DNA of 64,000 nt from JAWVFM01 sp038237625 (GTDB taxonomy: Bacteria > Actinomycetota > Thermoleophilia > Solirubrobacterales > 70-9), in NCBI GenBank assembly GCA_038237625.1, contig JBBRYM010000003.1, forward strand, positions 186,001 through 250,000. Direction: 5' to 3'. Within the stretch, counting starts at the first letter, position 1, and every line of letters starts with the position of its first letter. Of the stretch, positions 51,434-59,684 are shown piece after piece. The notes under the pieces were generated by a model that worked only from the letters and a program-made list of their open reading frames with translations, made no database searches and was not told where the DNA came from. The position numbers and the translations under genes were made by a program.

Positions 51434-52366
51434 GTGAGCGGACCGGACGGCTTCGAAGCGCGCGACCTCGACCTTCACGGCCATCGTGCGGTCTACCGGA
51501 TGGCGGGAGAAGGTCCTCCGGTGCTGCTGATCCACGGAATGATCAATTCCTCGCGGCACTGGCGCGAGGTCGCGTTGCGCCTCGCCGATTCCTACACGGT
51601 GATCGCCCCCGACCTGATCGGCCACGGCGACTCGGCCACGCCCCGCGGCGACTACTCGATCGGAGCCCACGCGGCGAGTATCCGCGACCTGCTCGCCGCG
51701 ATCGGGATCGAGAGCGCGACCGTGGTCGGCCACTCCCTCGGCGGCGGGGTCGCGATGCAGTTCTTCTACCAATTCCCGCAGAGAACGCAGCGCCTTGTCC
51801 TGGTCTCGAGCGGCGGGCTCGGGCCGGAGGTGAGCCCCCTCCTGCGCGTCGCGGCTCTGCCGGGAGCATCGATGCTTCTCCGCGCGGCCGCGCGCCGCTC
51901 GGTGGTCGATACGCTCGACGCGCGCGGCACGACGATGCGCAAACGCGGGAGCTCAAAGGGTGTGTACCTCCAGGCGATCGCTCGCGCCCTGCGGCCTCTG
52001 CAGGACGCCGGGTCGCGCCGCGCGTTCCTCGAGACCCTGCGCTCGGTGATCGACGTCCACGGACAGCGCGTCAGCGCCCTCGATCGCCTCTACCTCCTTC
52101 GCGACGTGCCCATGCTCGTCGTCTGGGGCGAGCGCGACCGCACCATCCCGCCGGCCCACGGCCGGCAGACGGCCGCGGCGATTCCCCAGGCCCGCTTCGA
52201 GACCCTCCCGAAGGCGGCGCACTTTCCGCACCTCGACGACCCGGAGGGACTCGCGACCGTCATCGGGAACTTTCTCGACACCACCGATCCCAGCCCGATC
52301 GACGACGCCGACTGGGGGGACGTTGTCCGCTCGCGGATCGCGGCCCCGATTACGCCGGTCGCCTGA
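51434..52366 (+). CDS. Alpha/beta hydrolase
   Basis: About 310 residues. VLLIHGMINSSRHW is the oxyanion loop, GHSLGGG holds the nucleophile Ser, VVWGERDRTIPP the Asp, and KAAHFPHLDDPE the His. No signal peptide. Start chosen at GTG 51434; a TTTAGT just upstream would fit a leaderless transcript, and TTG 51416 is an alternative. Divergent from the GntR regulator with a 114-base gap. Esterase- or meta-cleavage-hydrolase-like; substrate unknown. Confidence 0.88.
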   Translation: MSGPDGFEARDLDLHGHRAVYRMAGEGPPVLLIHGMINSSRHWREVALRLADSYTVIAPDLIGHGDSATPRGDYSIGAHAASIRDLLAAIGIESATVVGHSLGGGVAMQFFYQFPQRTQRLVLVSSGGLGPEVSPLLRVAALPGASMLLRAAARRSVVDTLDARGTTMRKRGSSKGVYLQAIARALRPLQDAGSRRAFLETLRSVIDVHGQRVSALDRLYLLRDVPMLVVWGERDRTIPPAHGRQTAAAIPQARFETLPKAAHFPHLDDPEGLATVIGNFLDTTDPSPIDDADWGDVVRSRIAAPITPVA

Positions 52367-52485
52367 GGGGGAACGGCGAAGGCCAACGCCCTCGCAGCCA
52401 GCGCGCCTCCCGAACGTCCCGCATGCCCGCTCCCGGGCCGGGATGCGGGACGCTCGGCGAATTTCGGGGGGTCCCCTGGCTGGCT

Positions 52486-53280
52486 TTAGAGGATCAGCTT
52501 TCGCTCCATGAAGTGCACCGCGAGCCGCCAGGCGATCAGCGCAAACACCGTCAGGAAAGCCAGGTGGCCGATGTCCTTCCACCCCTCGAATCCGAAGACC
52601 GCGTGGCGCACGAGCTCCACGCAGTGCCAAAGCGGGTTCCCGTAGCCCAGCACCTGCATCCACTCCGGCGCCTGGCTCAGCGGGAAGAAGGTCCCCGCGA
52701 CGAGGAAGAGGGGCGTGAGCAGCCCCGACTGCCAGTACGAGAAGCTCTCGATCGCCTTCGCCTTCGCGGCGATGAAGATGCCGAACGAAGCCCAGCCAAA
52801 GCCGGCAAGCGCGGCAATGAACGGCACGACGAGCATTCCCCAGCTCGGGTCGAGCCCGAAGACGACGGCCACCAGCATCGGCACGCACCCGTAGACGCCC
52901 GTCCGCGCGGCGATCCACAGCGCTTCGCCCGTGACCAGCTCCTCGGTATCCACCGGCGCCGCGAGGATCGCGTCGTAGGTGTGCTGGAACTGATACTTGA
53001 CGAACGTCGAGTACATCGCCGGGAAAGCCCCCGAGAAGAGCACGGTTGTCGCGACGATCCCGGTGCCGACGAAGTCCAGGTAGGGGACGCCCGCGACCGT
53101 CTTCACCAGCGCGCCGAATCCGAACGCGAACGCCAGCAGATAGATCGTGGGATCGACCGTCGACGAAAAGGTCGACGAGCGCCAAAACGACGAGTAGTTG
53201 ACGACCTCGCGGACCATCACCCCGCGCAGCGCCGGGATCTCCAGCCGCCCGAGGGGGCGTTCGCGGGAGATGGAGGCCAT
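52486..53280 (-). CDS. ABC-2 type transporter permease
   Basis: 264 residues with six membrane helices, the first after a cytoplasmic N-terminus (TIYLLAFAFGFGALVKTVAG). The ABC-2 signature is LLTPLFLVAGTFFPLSQAPE, followed by NPLWHCVELVRHAVFG. This arrangement is the NodJ/DrrB-like exporter type. Its ATG overlaps the ATPase stop by one base (TGATG). With the ATPase it forms a complete exporter, probably for a drug, lipid or polysaccharide. Confidence 0.9.
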   Translation of the reverse strand: MASISRERPLGRLEIPALRGVMVREVVNYSSFWRSSTFSSTVDPTIYLLAFAFGFGALVKTVAGVPYLDFVGTGIVATTVLFSGAFPAMYSTFVKYQFQHTYDAILAAPVDTEELVTGEALWIAARTGVYGCVPMLVAVVFGLDPSWGMLVVPFIAALAGFGWASFGIFIAAKAKAIESFSYWQSGLLTPLFLVAGTFFPLSQAPEWMQVLGYGNPLWHCVELVRHAVFGFEGWKDIGHLAFLTVFALIAWRLAVHFMERKLIL

Positions 53281-54212
53281 CAGGCGATCTCCTCGCCGGT
53301 CAAGAGGACGAAAACGTCCTCGAGGTTTGCGGGCCGGCGCTCGCCTTCGAGCTCGCCGGCGCCGTTGGCGTGGAGCACCGCGATCGATGTTCCGGTACGG
53401 CGGGTGCTCCAGCCCCGCTCGCGGGCGATCCCCTCAACCTCGGTGAGGCGCGTGGGTGGCCCGTAGACCTCGAGCGCCTCGGCACCGGCGTGCTTGGCGA
53501 TCAGATCTCGCGGCGGCCCCACCGCCACCGCCCTGCCGTGGGACATGATCGTCACCTCGTCGCAGAGGCGCTCGGCCTCCTCGATGTAGTGCGTCGACAT
53601 CAGGATCGAGACGCCCTCCGAACGCATCCGGTCGATCAGCGCCCAAAGCTCCTGGCGGACCTGCGGATCGAGGCCCACCGTCGGCTCGTCCAGCAGCACG
53701 AGCCGTGGCTGGTGGAGAAGCGCTCTCGCGACCAGGAGACGCCGGCGCATGCCGCCGGAGAGCTCGTCGACCTTCGCGTGGCGGCGCGCGCCGAGGTTGG
53801 CCAGGCCCAGCGCCCGTTCGATCGCGTCCTTGCGCTCGCCCGCCGGGACGCGGTAGAGGTGCGCGAAGACGAGGAGGTTCTGCTCGACGGTCAGCGCGAC
53901 GTCGAGGTTGTCGAGCTGCGGCACGACTCCCATCTGTGCCCGTGCCTGCTTGGAGGCGCCGGGCAGCCGATAACCGAGCACCTCGAGCTCGCCCTCGTTG
54001 GCGATCACTTGGGCGGTGAGCGCCTTCATCGTCGTCGACTTGCCCGCCCCGTTCGGCCCCAGAAGGCCGACGCAGCGGCCATACGGGACCTCCAGATCGA
54101 GGCCGTCGACAGCCGTGATCGCGCCGAAGCGCTTCACGAATCCGCGCAGGCGGATGGCGGCGCCCTGCTCGCGCCCAGGGGCCAAATCGCTGTCGCTTCC
54201 AGCCTTGGTCAT
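53280..54212 (-). CDS. ABC transporter ATPase (ABC-2/NodI-DrrA-like)
   Basis: 310 residues from ATG 54212. Walker A GPNGAGKST, Q-loop VVPQLDNLD, signature LSGGMRRRL, Walker B LVLLDEPTVGLD and H-loop STHYIEEAERLCD. The C-terminal domain (TGTSIAVLHANGAGELEG) is the DrrA/NodI regulatory extension. Energises the permease encoded by the overlapping downstream gene. Divergent from the ferritin-like gene, 122 bases apart. Confidence 0.93.
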   Translation of the reverse strand: MTKAGSDSDLAPGREQGAAIRLRGFVKRFGAITAVDGLDLEVPYGRCVGLLGPNGAGKSTTMKALTAQVIANEGELEVLGYRLPGASKQARAQMGVVPQLDNLDVALTVEQNLLVFAHLYRVPAGERKDAIERALGLANLGARRHAKVDELSGGMRRRLLVARALLHQPRLVLLDEPTVGLDPQVRQELWALIDRMRSEGVSILMSTHYIEEAERLCDEVTIMSHGRAVAVGPPRDLIAKHAGAEALEVYGPPTRLTEVEGIARERGWSTRRTGTSIAVLHANGAGELEGERRPANLEDVFVLLTGEEIA

Positions 54213-54334
54213 GAAGGGTCTCAATGTAGAGGTAGACCCCCCGTCCGCCCAGAGCTCATCGCCCCGGCGCCAGTTTGGGGACGGTTCACAGGGGTAGCCG
54301 AAGAGGGACCCCCTAAAAGGAGATCGATACACCA

Positions 54335-55057
54335 ATGCCTGAAACGAGCGAACGTAATGTCAAGCTTTTGCAGTACCTCAACGAGGCCTACGGCAAGGAG
54401 CAGGAGCTGGAGACGGCTCTCACCGCGCACATCGGAATGACCGACCGTGACGCTTACAAGAAGCGTCTTCAGCAGCACCTCAAGGAGACGAAGGACCACT
54501 CCCGCCAGCTCAAGCGCCGGATGAAGGCTCTCGGCGGCGGGCCCGCGATCGTCGAGACCGCCGTCGGCAAGGCGATGGCGACCGTCAAGGGACCCGTCCA
54601 CGCTCTGCGCGGGACCGGCGTCGAGGAGAAGCTCCTGAAGAACGCGAAGACCGAATATTCCGAGGAGGCCGAGGAGATCGCCACGTACACGGCGATCGAG
54701 GCGCTGGCGGAGGCCGTCGGCGACCGCGACACCGCGAAGCTCGCCCGCTCGATTCGCCGTGACGAGGAGCGGATGGCCAAATACCTGGAAGGCCTGATCC
54801 CGCAGCTCGCGAAGGCTGTTGCACGGGCGGAGATCCCGAGCGACCAGCGCAAGGCCAGCGGTTCGCGGCGGCGCAGCTCCAGCTCGCGCAGCCGGTCGAG
54901 CTCGAGCAACGGCTCGCGTGCGAAGGCGACGAAGACCACGAAGGCGAAGAGCAGCCCGCGCTCCGGCCCGCGCAGCCGCGCCCGCTCCACCAGCGGGTCG
55001 CGGTCGAGCAACGGCTCGCGCTCGCGCTCGCGCAGCCGCTCCGGCTCGCGCAGCTGA
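54335..55057 (+). CDS. Ferritin-like (YciF/DUF892-type) protein with Ser/Arg-repeat tail
   Basis: 240 residues; strong AAAAGGAG site before the ATG. Residues 1-165 are a four-helix bundle with YLNEAYGKEQELETAL, LQQHLKETKDHSRQLKRR and SEEAEEIATYTAIEALAE, carrying Glu/His positions like those of YciF metal sites. From ~172 the protein turns into a low-complexity Ser/Arg/Lys/Gly tail ending SRSRSRSRSGSRS. That tail is strongly basic and could bind nucleic acid. Stress-related function is inferred from the family. Confidence 0.8.
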   Translation: MPETSERNVKLLQYLNEAYGKEQELETALTAHIGMTDRDAYKKRLQQHLKETKDHSRQLKRRMKALGGGPAIVETAVGKAMATVKGPVHALRGTGVEEKLLKNAKTEYSEEAEEIATYTAIEALAEAVGDRDTAKLARSIRRDEERMAKYLEGLIPQLAKAVARAEIPSDQRKASGSRRRSSSSRSRSSSSNGSRAKATKTTKAKSSPRSGPRSRARSTSGSRSSNGSRSRSRSRSGSRS

Positions 55058-55082
55058 CTCGCTGGGACAGTTCGAGGTAGTG

Positions 55083-55109
55083 AACGGCCGGTCCTAGGGC
55101 CGGCCGTTT
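55083..55109. terminator. Bidirectional terminator between convergent genes
   Basis: Perfect nine-pair stem AACGGCCGG/CCGGCCGTT with an eight-base loop. It lies 25 bases after the ferritin-like gene and covers the stop codon of the minus-strand methyltransferase. T residues follow on the plus strand (GTTTG) and the other arm offers AAC/GTT symmetry. Confidence 0.7.
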
Positions 55110-55726
55110 GCTGTCGCGACGCCCACGACGAGCGGGCGCACGATCGGAGGCGCCTTTTTCACGATGTCGCGCCGTAGCTCGGTGACATGGAAGCCCGCGG
55201 CTTCGATCGCGTCCGCCGTCGCTCGATTGCAGTTGCAGCCGTGCCCGACGCGCCGCTGCAGCCAGTTGAGCCGGTCCTGCCAGCGCGCCGTGCGCTCATC
55301 GCGCGCTCGGACGTGCTCCATGAAGAGAAGCGTTCCCTCTGTCTTCAGGACCCTGTGGATCTCCGTCAGCGCTCGCGGCTGGTCGGCAACCGTGCACAGC
55401 ACCAGAGTCGAGACGACCGCGTCGAAGCTCGAATCCTCGAACGGCAACGCCTCGGCCGGGGCGACGACCAAAGCGGGTGCCGGCGACACGGTGGCCGCCT
55501 TTCCCTCGAGCCGGCTGAACATCGGCCGCTCGGGCTCGGTGATCGTCAGCTCGGCGACCTCGGGGCCGTAGAACGGCAGGTTCGCCCCGGTTCCTCCACC
55601 GATCTCCAGCACGCTCCCCGATGCCCTCCCGACCAGCGCCTTGCGGTGCGCCCGAAACGTCGCTGCTTCGGGAACCGCCATGACGCGGTCATAGCCGGCG
55701 GCGAAGAGCCTTCCCCAAACGCTCAC
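55094..55726 (-). CDS. Class I SAM-dependent methyltransferase
   Basis: 210 residues from GTG 55726 (VSVWGRLFAAGYDRVM). SAM motif I is VLEIGGGTGANLPFY, motif II/III positions are LTITEPE and DSSFDAVVSTLVLCTV, and post-motif FMEHVRA. The C-terminal region NWLQRRVGHGCNCNRATADA has a CNCN pair seen in UbiE-like/phospholipid methyltransferases of actinobacteria. A start at 55816 is open but low complexity. Substrate unknown. Confidence 0.88.
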   Translation of the reverse strand: MSVWGRLFAAGYDRVMAVPEAATFRAHRKALVGRASGSVLEIGGGTGANLPFYGPEVAELTITEPERPMFSRLEGKAATVSPAPALVVAPAEALPFEDSSFDAVVSTLVLCTVADQPRALTEIHRVLKTEGTLLFMEHVRARDERTARWQDRLNWLQRRVGHGCNCNRATADAIEAAGFHVTELRRDIVKKAPPIVRPLVVGVATANGRP

Positions 55727-55837
55727 GTGGCCAACCGTAGCCGAGGCCCTGGCATTGCCGTTAGGCTCGCGCCGTCTCGTACCGGCAGGTGCGCGACTGC
55801 TTGCGCTCGAAGTCAACTAAACGAGGGGGTTAGATCG

Positions 55838-56191
55838 TTGAAGCTGGTCATTGGAATCGTGCGGCCGGAGAAGGCCAACGACGTCCTCGAGGCCCTCTAC
55901 CGGGCCGAGGTGAGAGGAGTCTCCATGAGCCGCGTGCAGGGGCACGGCGGCGAGCTCGACCACGTCGAGACGTATCGCGGGACCACGGTGAAGATGGGGC
56001 TCGCCGACAAGGTGCGCTTCGAGATCGCGGTTTCCGACCCGTTCGTCGATACGACGGTCGAAGCGCTCTGCGCAGCCGCTCGGACGGGTGAAGTCGGCGA
56101 CGGCAAGATCTTCGTGGTTCCACTCGAGCGCGCGGTTCGCATCCGCACCGGTGAAACCGACAGCGGGGCGGTCACCCCCGTGGAGGCGTGA
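55838..56191 (+). CDS. P-II nitrogen regulatory protein (GlnB/GlnK family, variant)
   Basis: 117 residues from TTG 55838 with GAGGGGG upstream. It aligns without gaps to E. coli GlnB over the core; the C-signature TGEVGDGKIFVVPLERAVRI is normal, with K58, R101 and R103 retained. Two T-loop changes: residue 51 is Val instead of the modified Tyr, and residue 39 is Glu instead of Gln, which normally takes part in Mg-ATP/2-oxoglutarate binding. It precedes the ammonium transporter with a one-base overlap, the classic glnK-amtB pair, and should gate it. Its sensing may be altered. Confidence 0.88.
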   Translation: MKLVIGIVRPEKANDVLEALYRAEVRGVSMSRVQGHGGELDHVETYRGTTVKMGLADKVRFEIAVSDPFVDTTVEALCAAARTGEVGDGKIFVVPLERAVRIRTGETDSGAVTPVEA

Positions 56192-57483
56192 TGGGCCCAC
56201 TGCTCCTCGGCGCCGGCGCGATTAGCCCGGGCGACACCGCCTGGATGCTGGCCGCGACCGCGCTCGTGCTGCTCATGACTCCGGCGCTGGGCCTCTTCTA
56301 CGCGGGTCTCGTGCGCGAGAAGAACACGCTCAACACCTTCATGATGTGCGTCGCGGCGATCGCCGTCGCGATGGTCTGCTGGGCGGCGATCGGCTACTCC
56401 CTCGCCTTCGACGGCGACGGATCGATCGTCGGCGGCCTCGACAACCTGTTCCTGCACGACGTCGGCTTCGGCGCGCGCACGGGGACCGCGATCCCTGAGC
56501 TTCTGTTCATGGCCTTCCAGGCGACCTTCTGCATCGTCACGACGGCGCTGGTATCGGGGGCGGTGGTCGAGCGCATGCGCTTCAAGCCGTTTCTCATCTT
56601 CGCCGCGCTCTGGTCGGTGCTGGTCTATTCCGTCCTCGCCCACTGGGCGTTCGGCGGCGGCTGGCTACAGGCACACGGAACGCTCGACTTCGCCGGCGGC
56701 GTTCCGGTTGAGATGGGCTCGGGCTTTTCGGCGCTCGCGGCGGCACTGGTCGTCCGGGCCCGCAAGGACTACGGCCGCCAGGCCCTCCTCCCCCACAACG
56801 CCGTCTACGTACTGATCGGCGCGGGCTTGCTCTGGTTCGGCTGGTTCGGCTTCAACGGCGGCAGCGGGTTCTCGGTCGGACGCCCCGGCATCCTCGCGTT
56901 CACCAACACGCTGCTGACGCCCTCGTGCACGCTCATCGTGTGGTTCATCCTCGACCTCATCCGCGACCGGAAGATCACCGCGATCGGTGCCGCCACGGCG
57001 ATCATCGTCGGCTGCGTCGGGATCACTCCGGCGGCGGGCTTCATCAGCCCCGGCTGGGCGATGGCCCTCGGGTCGGTGGCCGCGCTGCCGAGCTACGCGG
57101 TGATCGTCCTGCGCCCACGCACGCGCGTGGACGAGACGCTCGACGTTCTCGCGGCGCACGGCGTCGCCGGCCTCACCGGGATCCTCTTCATCGGCTTCTT
57201 CGCCCAGGCGGCGTGGAACGGAGTCTCGGACGGGCTGGTCTACGGCAACGCGGCTCAGCTGGGCCACCAAGCGGTGGCGGCGCTGGCCGGACCGGTCTAC
57301 GCATTCACGATGACCTACGTGATCCTCCGCGTCCTGGGCGCGCTGATGCCGCTGCGGGCATCCGAGGAGGCCGAAGCGATCGGCATGGACGTGCTCGAGC
57401 ACGGCGAGGAGGCGTACGCCAGCGGTGAGGGCGCGATCCTCGTCAGCGCCGAGATCGAGGCCCCGGTGGCGGACCCGGGCTGA
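56191..57483 (+). CDS. Ammonium transporter (Amt family) with Glu at the first pore His position
   Basis: 430 residues from ATG 56191, overlapping the P-II stop (TGATG). Eleven membrane helices; signature DFAGG at 166-170. The pore normally has two His residues: the second is present (H323 in AAHGVAG), but at the first the aligned residue is E174 (DFAGGVPVEM). F109/F113 region and TFCIVTTAL gate are present. A Glu-His pore is known in fungal Mep1/Mep3. Function as ammonium uptake still likely; kinetics may differ. Confidence 0.9.
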   Translation: MGPLLLGAGAISPGDTAWMLAATALVLLMTPALGLFYAGLVREKNTLNTFMMCVAAIAVAMVCWAAIGYSLAFDGDGSIVGGLDNLFLHDVGFGARTGTAIPELLFMAFQATFCIVTTALVSGAVVERMRFKPFLIFAALWSVLVYSVLAHWAFGGGWLQAHGTLDFAGGVPVEMGSGFSALAAALVVRARKDYGRQALLPHNAVYVLIGAGLLWFGWFGFNGGSGFSVGRPGILAFTNTLLTPSCTLIVWFILDLIRDRKITAIGAATAIIVGCVGITPAAGFISPGWAMALGSVAALPSYAVIVLRPRTRVDETLDVLAAHGVAGLTGILFIGFFAQAAWNGVSDGLVYGNAAQLGHQAVAALAGPVYAFTMTYVILRVLGALMPLRASEEAEAIGMDVLEHGEEAYASGEGAILVSAEIEAPVADPG

Positions 57484-57489
57484 GCCCGC

Positions 57490-58491
57490 TCAGGCCGTCT
57501 GGCGATCGTCGGGCTCGTCGCGCGGCTCGAGCTGGATCTCGCGTTCGGCGCCCGGCACGCCCTCGGCGAGCTCCTCCGCGCGCTCGCGTTCCGCGTTCAG
57601 CTGGTGGCCGAAGAGGATCGCCAGGTTGGAGATGTAGAGCCACATCAGCAGCACCACCACCCCGCCTAGCGTTCCATAGGTCTTGTCGTAAGAGCCGAAA
57701 TTCGCGACGTAGAACGCGAACAGCGCCGACGCCACGAGCCAGATGGCCACCGCCACGATGCTGCCCGGGGTCACCCAGCGAAAGCCCCTCAGCTTCACAT
57801 TCGGGCTCGCGTAGTAGAGCAGTCCGATGATTCCGGTCACGACCCCCAGCATCACCGGCCACTTTGCGATGTTCCAGATCGTCTGCGCCGTCGAGCCGAT
57901 CCCAATCGGCCCGGCGACGGCGTCGACCACCGGGCCCGTGAGCACCAGCCCCAGGGTCAGGAGTGCCACCGCGATGATGACCGCCAGGGTCACGGCGATC
58001 TGCAGCGGGCGGAGCTTCCAGAACGGCCTGCCCTCGGGCGTCTCGTAGATGACGTTCGAGGCACGGATGAACGCGCCGACGTAGCCTGAGGCGGACCACA
58101 GCGCCCCCAGCAGCCCGACCACGAACAGGACGTCCGCCGTGGACTGGTTCGAGGTGATCGACCTGATCGGGCCGGAGAACGTCTGGGCCGCCGAGCTGGG
58201 ACCGAGCTGCGTGACGATCTGGGTGATCGTCTGAGTCGTCGACTGCGGATTTCCGAACAGCCCCACGATCGACACCAGCGCCACCAGCGCCGGGAAGATG
58301 GCGAGCAGGCCGTAGTAGGTGAGAGCGGCGGCCGAGTCGCCGAGGTTGTCCTCGCGAAACTCGCTCACGGTGCGCTTTACGAGCGCCCAGGTCGTCTGCC
58401 CTTCGTCGGCACCGCCAGGGCGGTAGTCGCGCCGGACCGGGTCGACATCGGCATCGCTTCGGTCCCGGGCGGCTTTGGCGGTCCTTGGCAT
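57490..58491 (-). CDS. YihY/UPF0761 family membrane protein
   Basis: 333 residues from ATG 58491. Six membrane helices with the YihY hallmark DSAAALTYYGLLAIFPALVA and later GYVGAFIRASNVIYETPEGR and TYGTLGGVVVLLMWLYISNL. The C-terminal tail is acidic and hydrophilic. Formerly mis-called ribonuclease BN; real function unknown. Convergent with the amt gene, with only six bases between the stops. Confidence 0.9.
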   Translation of the reverse strand: MPRTAKAARDRSDADVDPVRRDYRPGGADEGQTTWALVKRTVSEFREDNLGDSAAALTYYGLLAIFPALVALVSIVGLFGNPQSTTQTITQIVTQLGPSSAAQTFSGPIRSITSNQSTADVLFVVGLLGALWSASGYVGAFIRASNVIYETPEGRPFWKLRPLQIAVTLAVIIAVALLTLGLVLTGPVVDAVAGPIGIGSTAQTIWNIAKWPVMLGVVTGIIGLLYYASPNVKLRGFRWVTPGSIVAVAIWLVASALFAFYVANFGSYDKTYGTLGGVVVLLMWLYISNLAILFGHQLNAERERAEELAEGVPGAEREIQLEPRDEPDDRQTA

Positions 58492-58573
58492 ACGGCGGGG
58501 ATTCCCCAACCGCGGGAGCCGAAAACGTCCGACCGTGTTGGTTGGCACTGGTCCAGACGGGTAGATCAAGCGC

Positions 58574-58936
58574 ATGTCAACGATTCTCATAGTGGTGATC
58601 GTCGTCGTGGCCCTGCTCGTGGCGGTGGCCATCGCAAGCGCCGCCCGCAAGCGCGCGGAGGCCAAGCGCGCGGAGCACGAGCGGCTTCGCAGGGACGCCA
58701 AAGATCACCGTCAGGCAGCGGATGCCCAGAGCTCGCGCGCTCAGACTCTCAGCCGCGAGGAACGCGATGCCAAGGAGCAGGCAGAGCACCACGCCAGGCT
58801 CGCCAAGCAGCACGCGCAGGAGGCCGAGCAGGCCCAGCGCCAGGTCGCCGAGGCCGAGTCAAAGAAGCAACGTGCTGCCGCATCGGCCTCGTTTCACGAC
58901 GACAAGGCCGACGAGCACGAGCGAAAGCTCCGCTGA
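58574..58936 (+). CDS. Membrane-anchored coiled-coil protein
   Basis: 120 residues: an N-terminal membrane helix (TILIVVIVVVALLVAVAIAS) and then about 90 residues of highly charged Ala/Glu/Lys/Arg coiled coil (KRAEAKRAEHERLRRDAKDH). No family recognised; coiled coil faces the cytoplasm or cell wall depending on orientation. Divergent from the YihY gene, 82 bases apart. Confidence 0.75.
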   Translation: MSTILIVVIVVVALLVAVAIASAARKRAEAKRAEHERLRRDAKDHRQAADAQSSRAQTLSREERDAKEQAEHHARLAKQHAQEAEQAQRQVAEAESKKQRAAASASFHDDKADEHERKLR

Positions 58937-58940
58937 CGCA

Positions 58941-59615
58941 CTAGGACACTTCAGAGCGAAGCGCGAAGTACGCAGCCAGCGTGTGCCGATCGCCCGGGCC
59001 CTCGAAGATCATCTTGCCGAGGTTGGCGCCAGGCACGACCTCCACGAGCTCGTCGCGGATCTGCTTGATCACCAGCCGCGGATTGTCGGGGACCGAGGCG
59101 TAGTCGATCACCAGCACCTCGACCTCGGGATCCAGCACGCCCCGCTCGACGCGGGTCACGAAGTCGAACGCGGTCAGGCGCTCGCCGTGCGACTTCGTGG
59201 CGTAAAGGGGCCAGAGGAGCTTCGCCGGCCATTTGGCGCTGCGCACCAGGATGTTGTCCCCCTTGCCCTCGCCGGACGCGAAGCGCTTGCCCGCCCAGGG
59301 CAGCCAGGAATTGGTCACGGAGCCGACGACGCGGTCGAAGACGGGGTTGACGCTCCAGCCGACGAGCATGCCCTCGGTCTCGCCGTCGATCCCGGTCGCA
59401 GGCTTGCCCGCTGCGAAGAGCTTGCCCAGCTCCCGCAATGCGGCCTCGCGGTCGTTGGGGATGCGGTCACCCACCTCGCGAAACCAGCTCCACGCCTTGT
59501 CGCGAGCTTCAACCGGAGATTCGAGGGCGCGCTCTCGAAGCTCCGCCACCCGGGTTGAAACCGGATCAACGTCCTTGACTTCGGCACTCGCAGCGGATGT
59601 GGTCACGTCGGCCAA
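58941..59615 (-). CDS. Conserved hypothetical protein, possible DUF
   Basis: 224 residues, soluble and mixed alpha/beta. Notable segments: DKAWSWFREVGDRIPNDREA, GETEGMLVGWSVNPVFDRVV and VEVLVIDYASVPDNPRLVIK. No catalytic motif or membrane helix. Convergent with the coiled-coil gene (4 bases apart). Stop and start context are normal. I do not recognise the family. Confidence 0.7.
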   Translation of the reverse strand: MADVTTSAASAEVKDVDPVSTRVAELRERALESPVEARDKAWSWFREVGDRIPNDREAALRELGKLFAAGKPATGIDGETEGMLVGWSVNPVFDRVVGSVTNSWLPWAGKRFASGEGKGDNILVRSAKWPAKLLWPLYATKSHGERLTAFDFVTRVERGVLDPEVEVLVIDYASVPDNPRLVIKQIRDELVEVVPGANLGKMIFEGPGDRHTLAAYFALRSEVS

Positions 59616-59684
59616 GATCGGTCTCCTTTGAGCGGATGGGACGAGCCCATGATCGCACCCCAGGCACTCGGTGCGGAGAATTTT

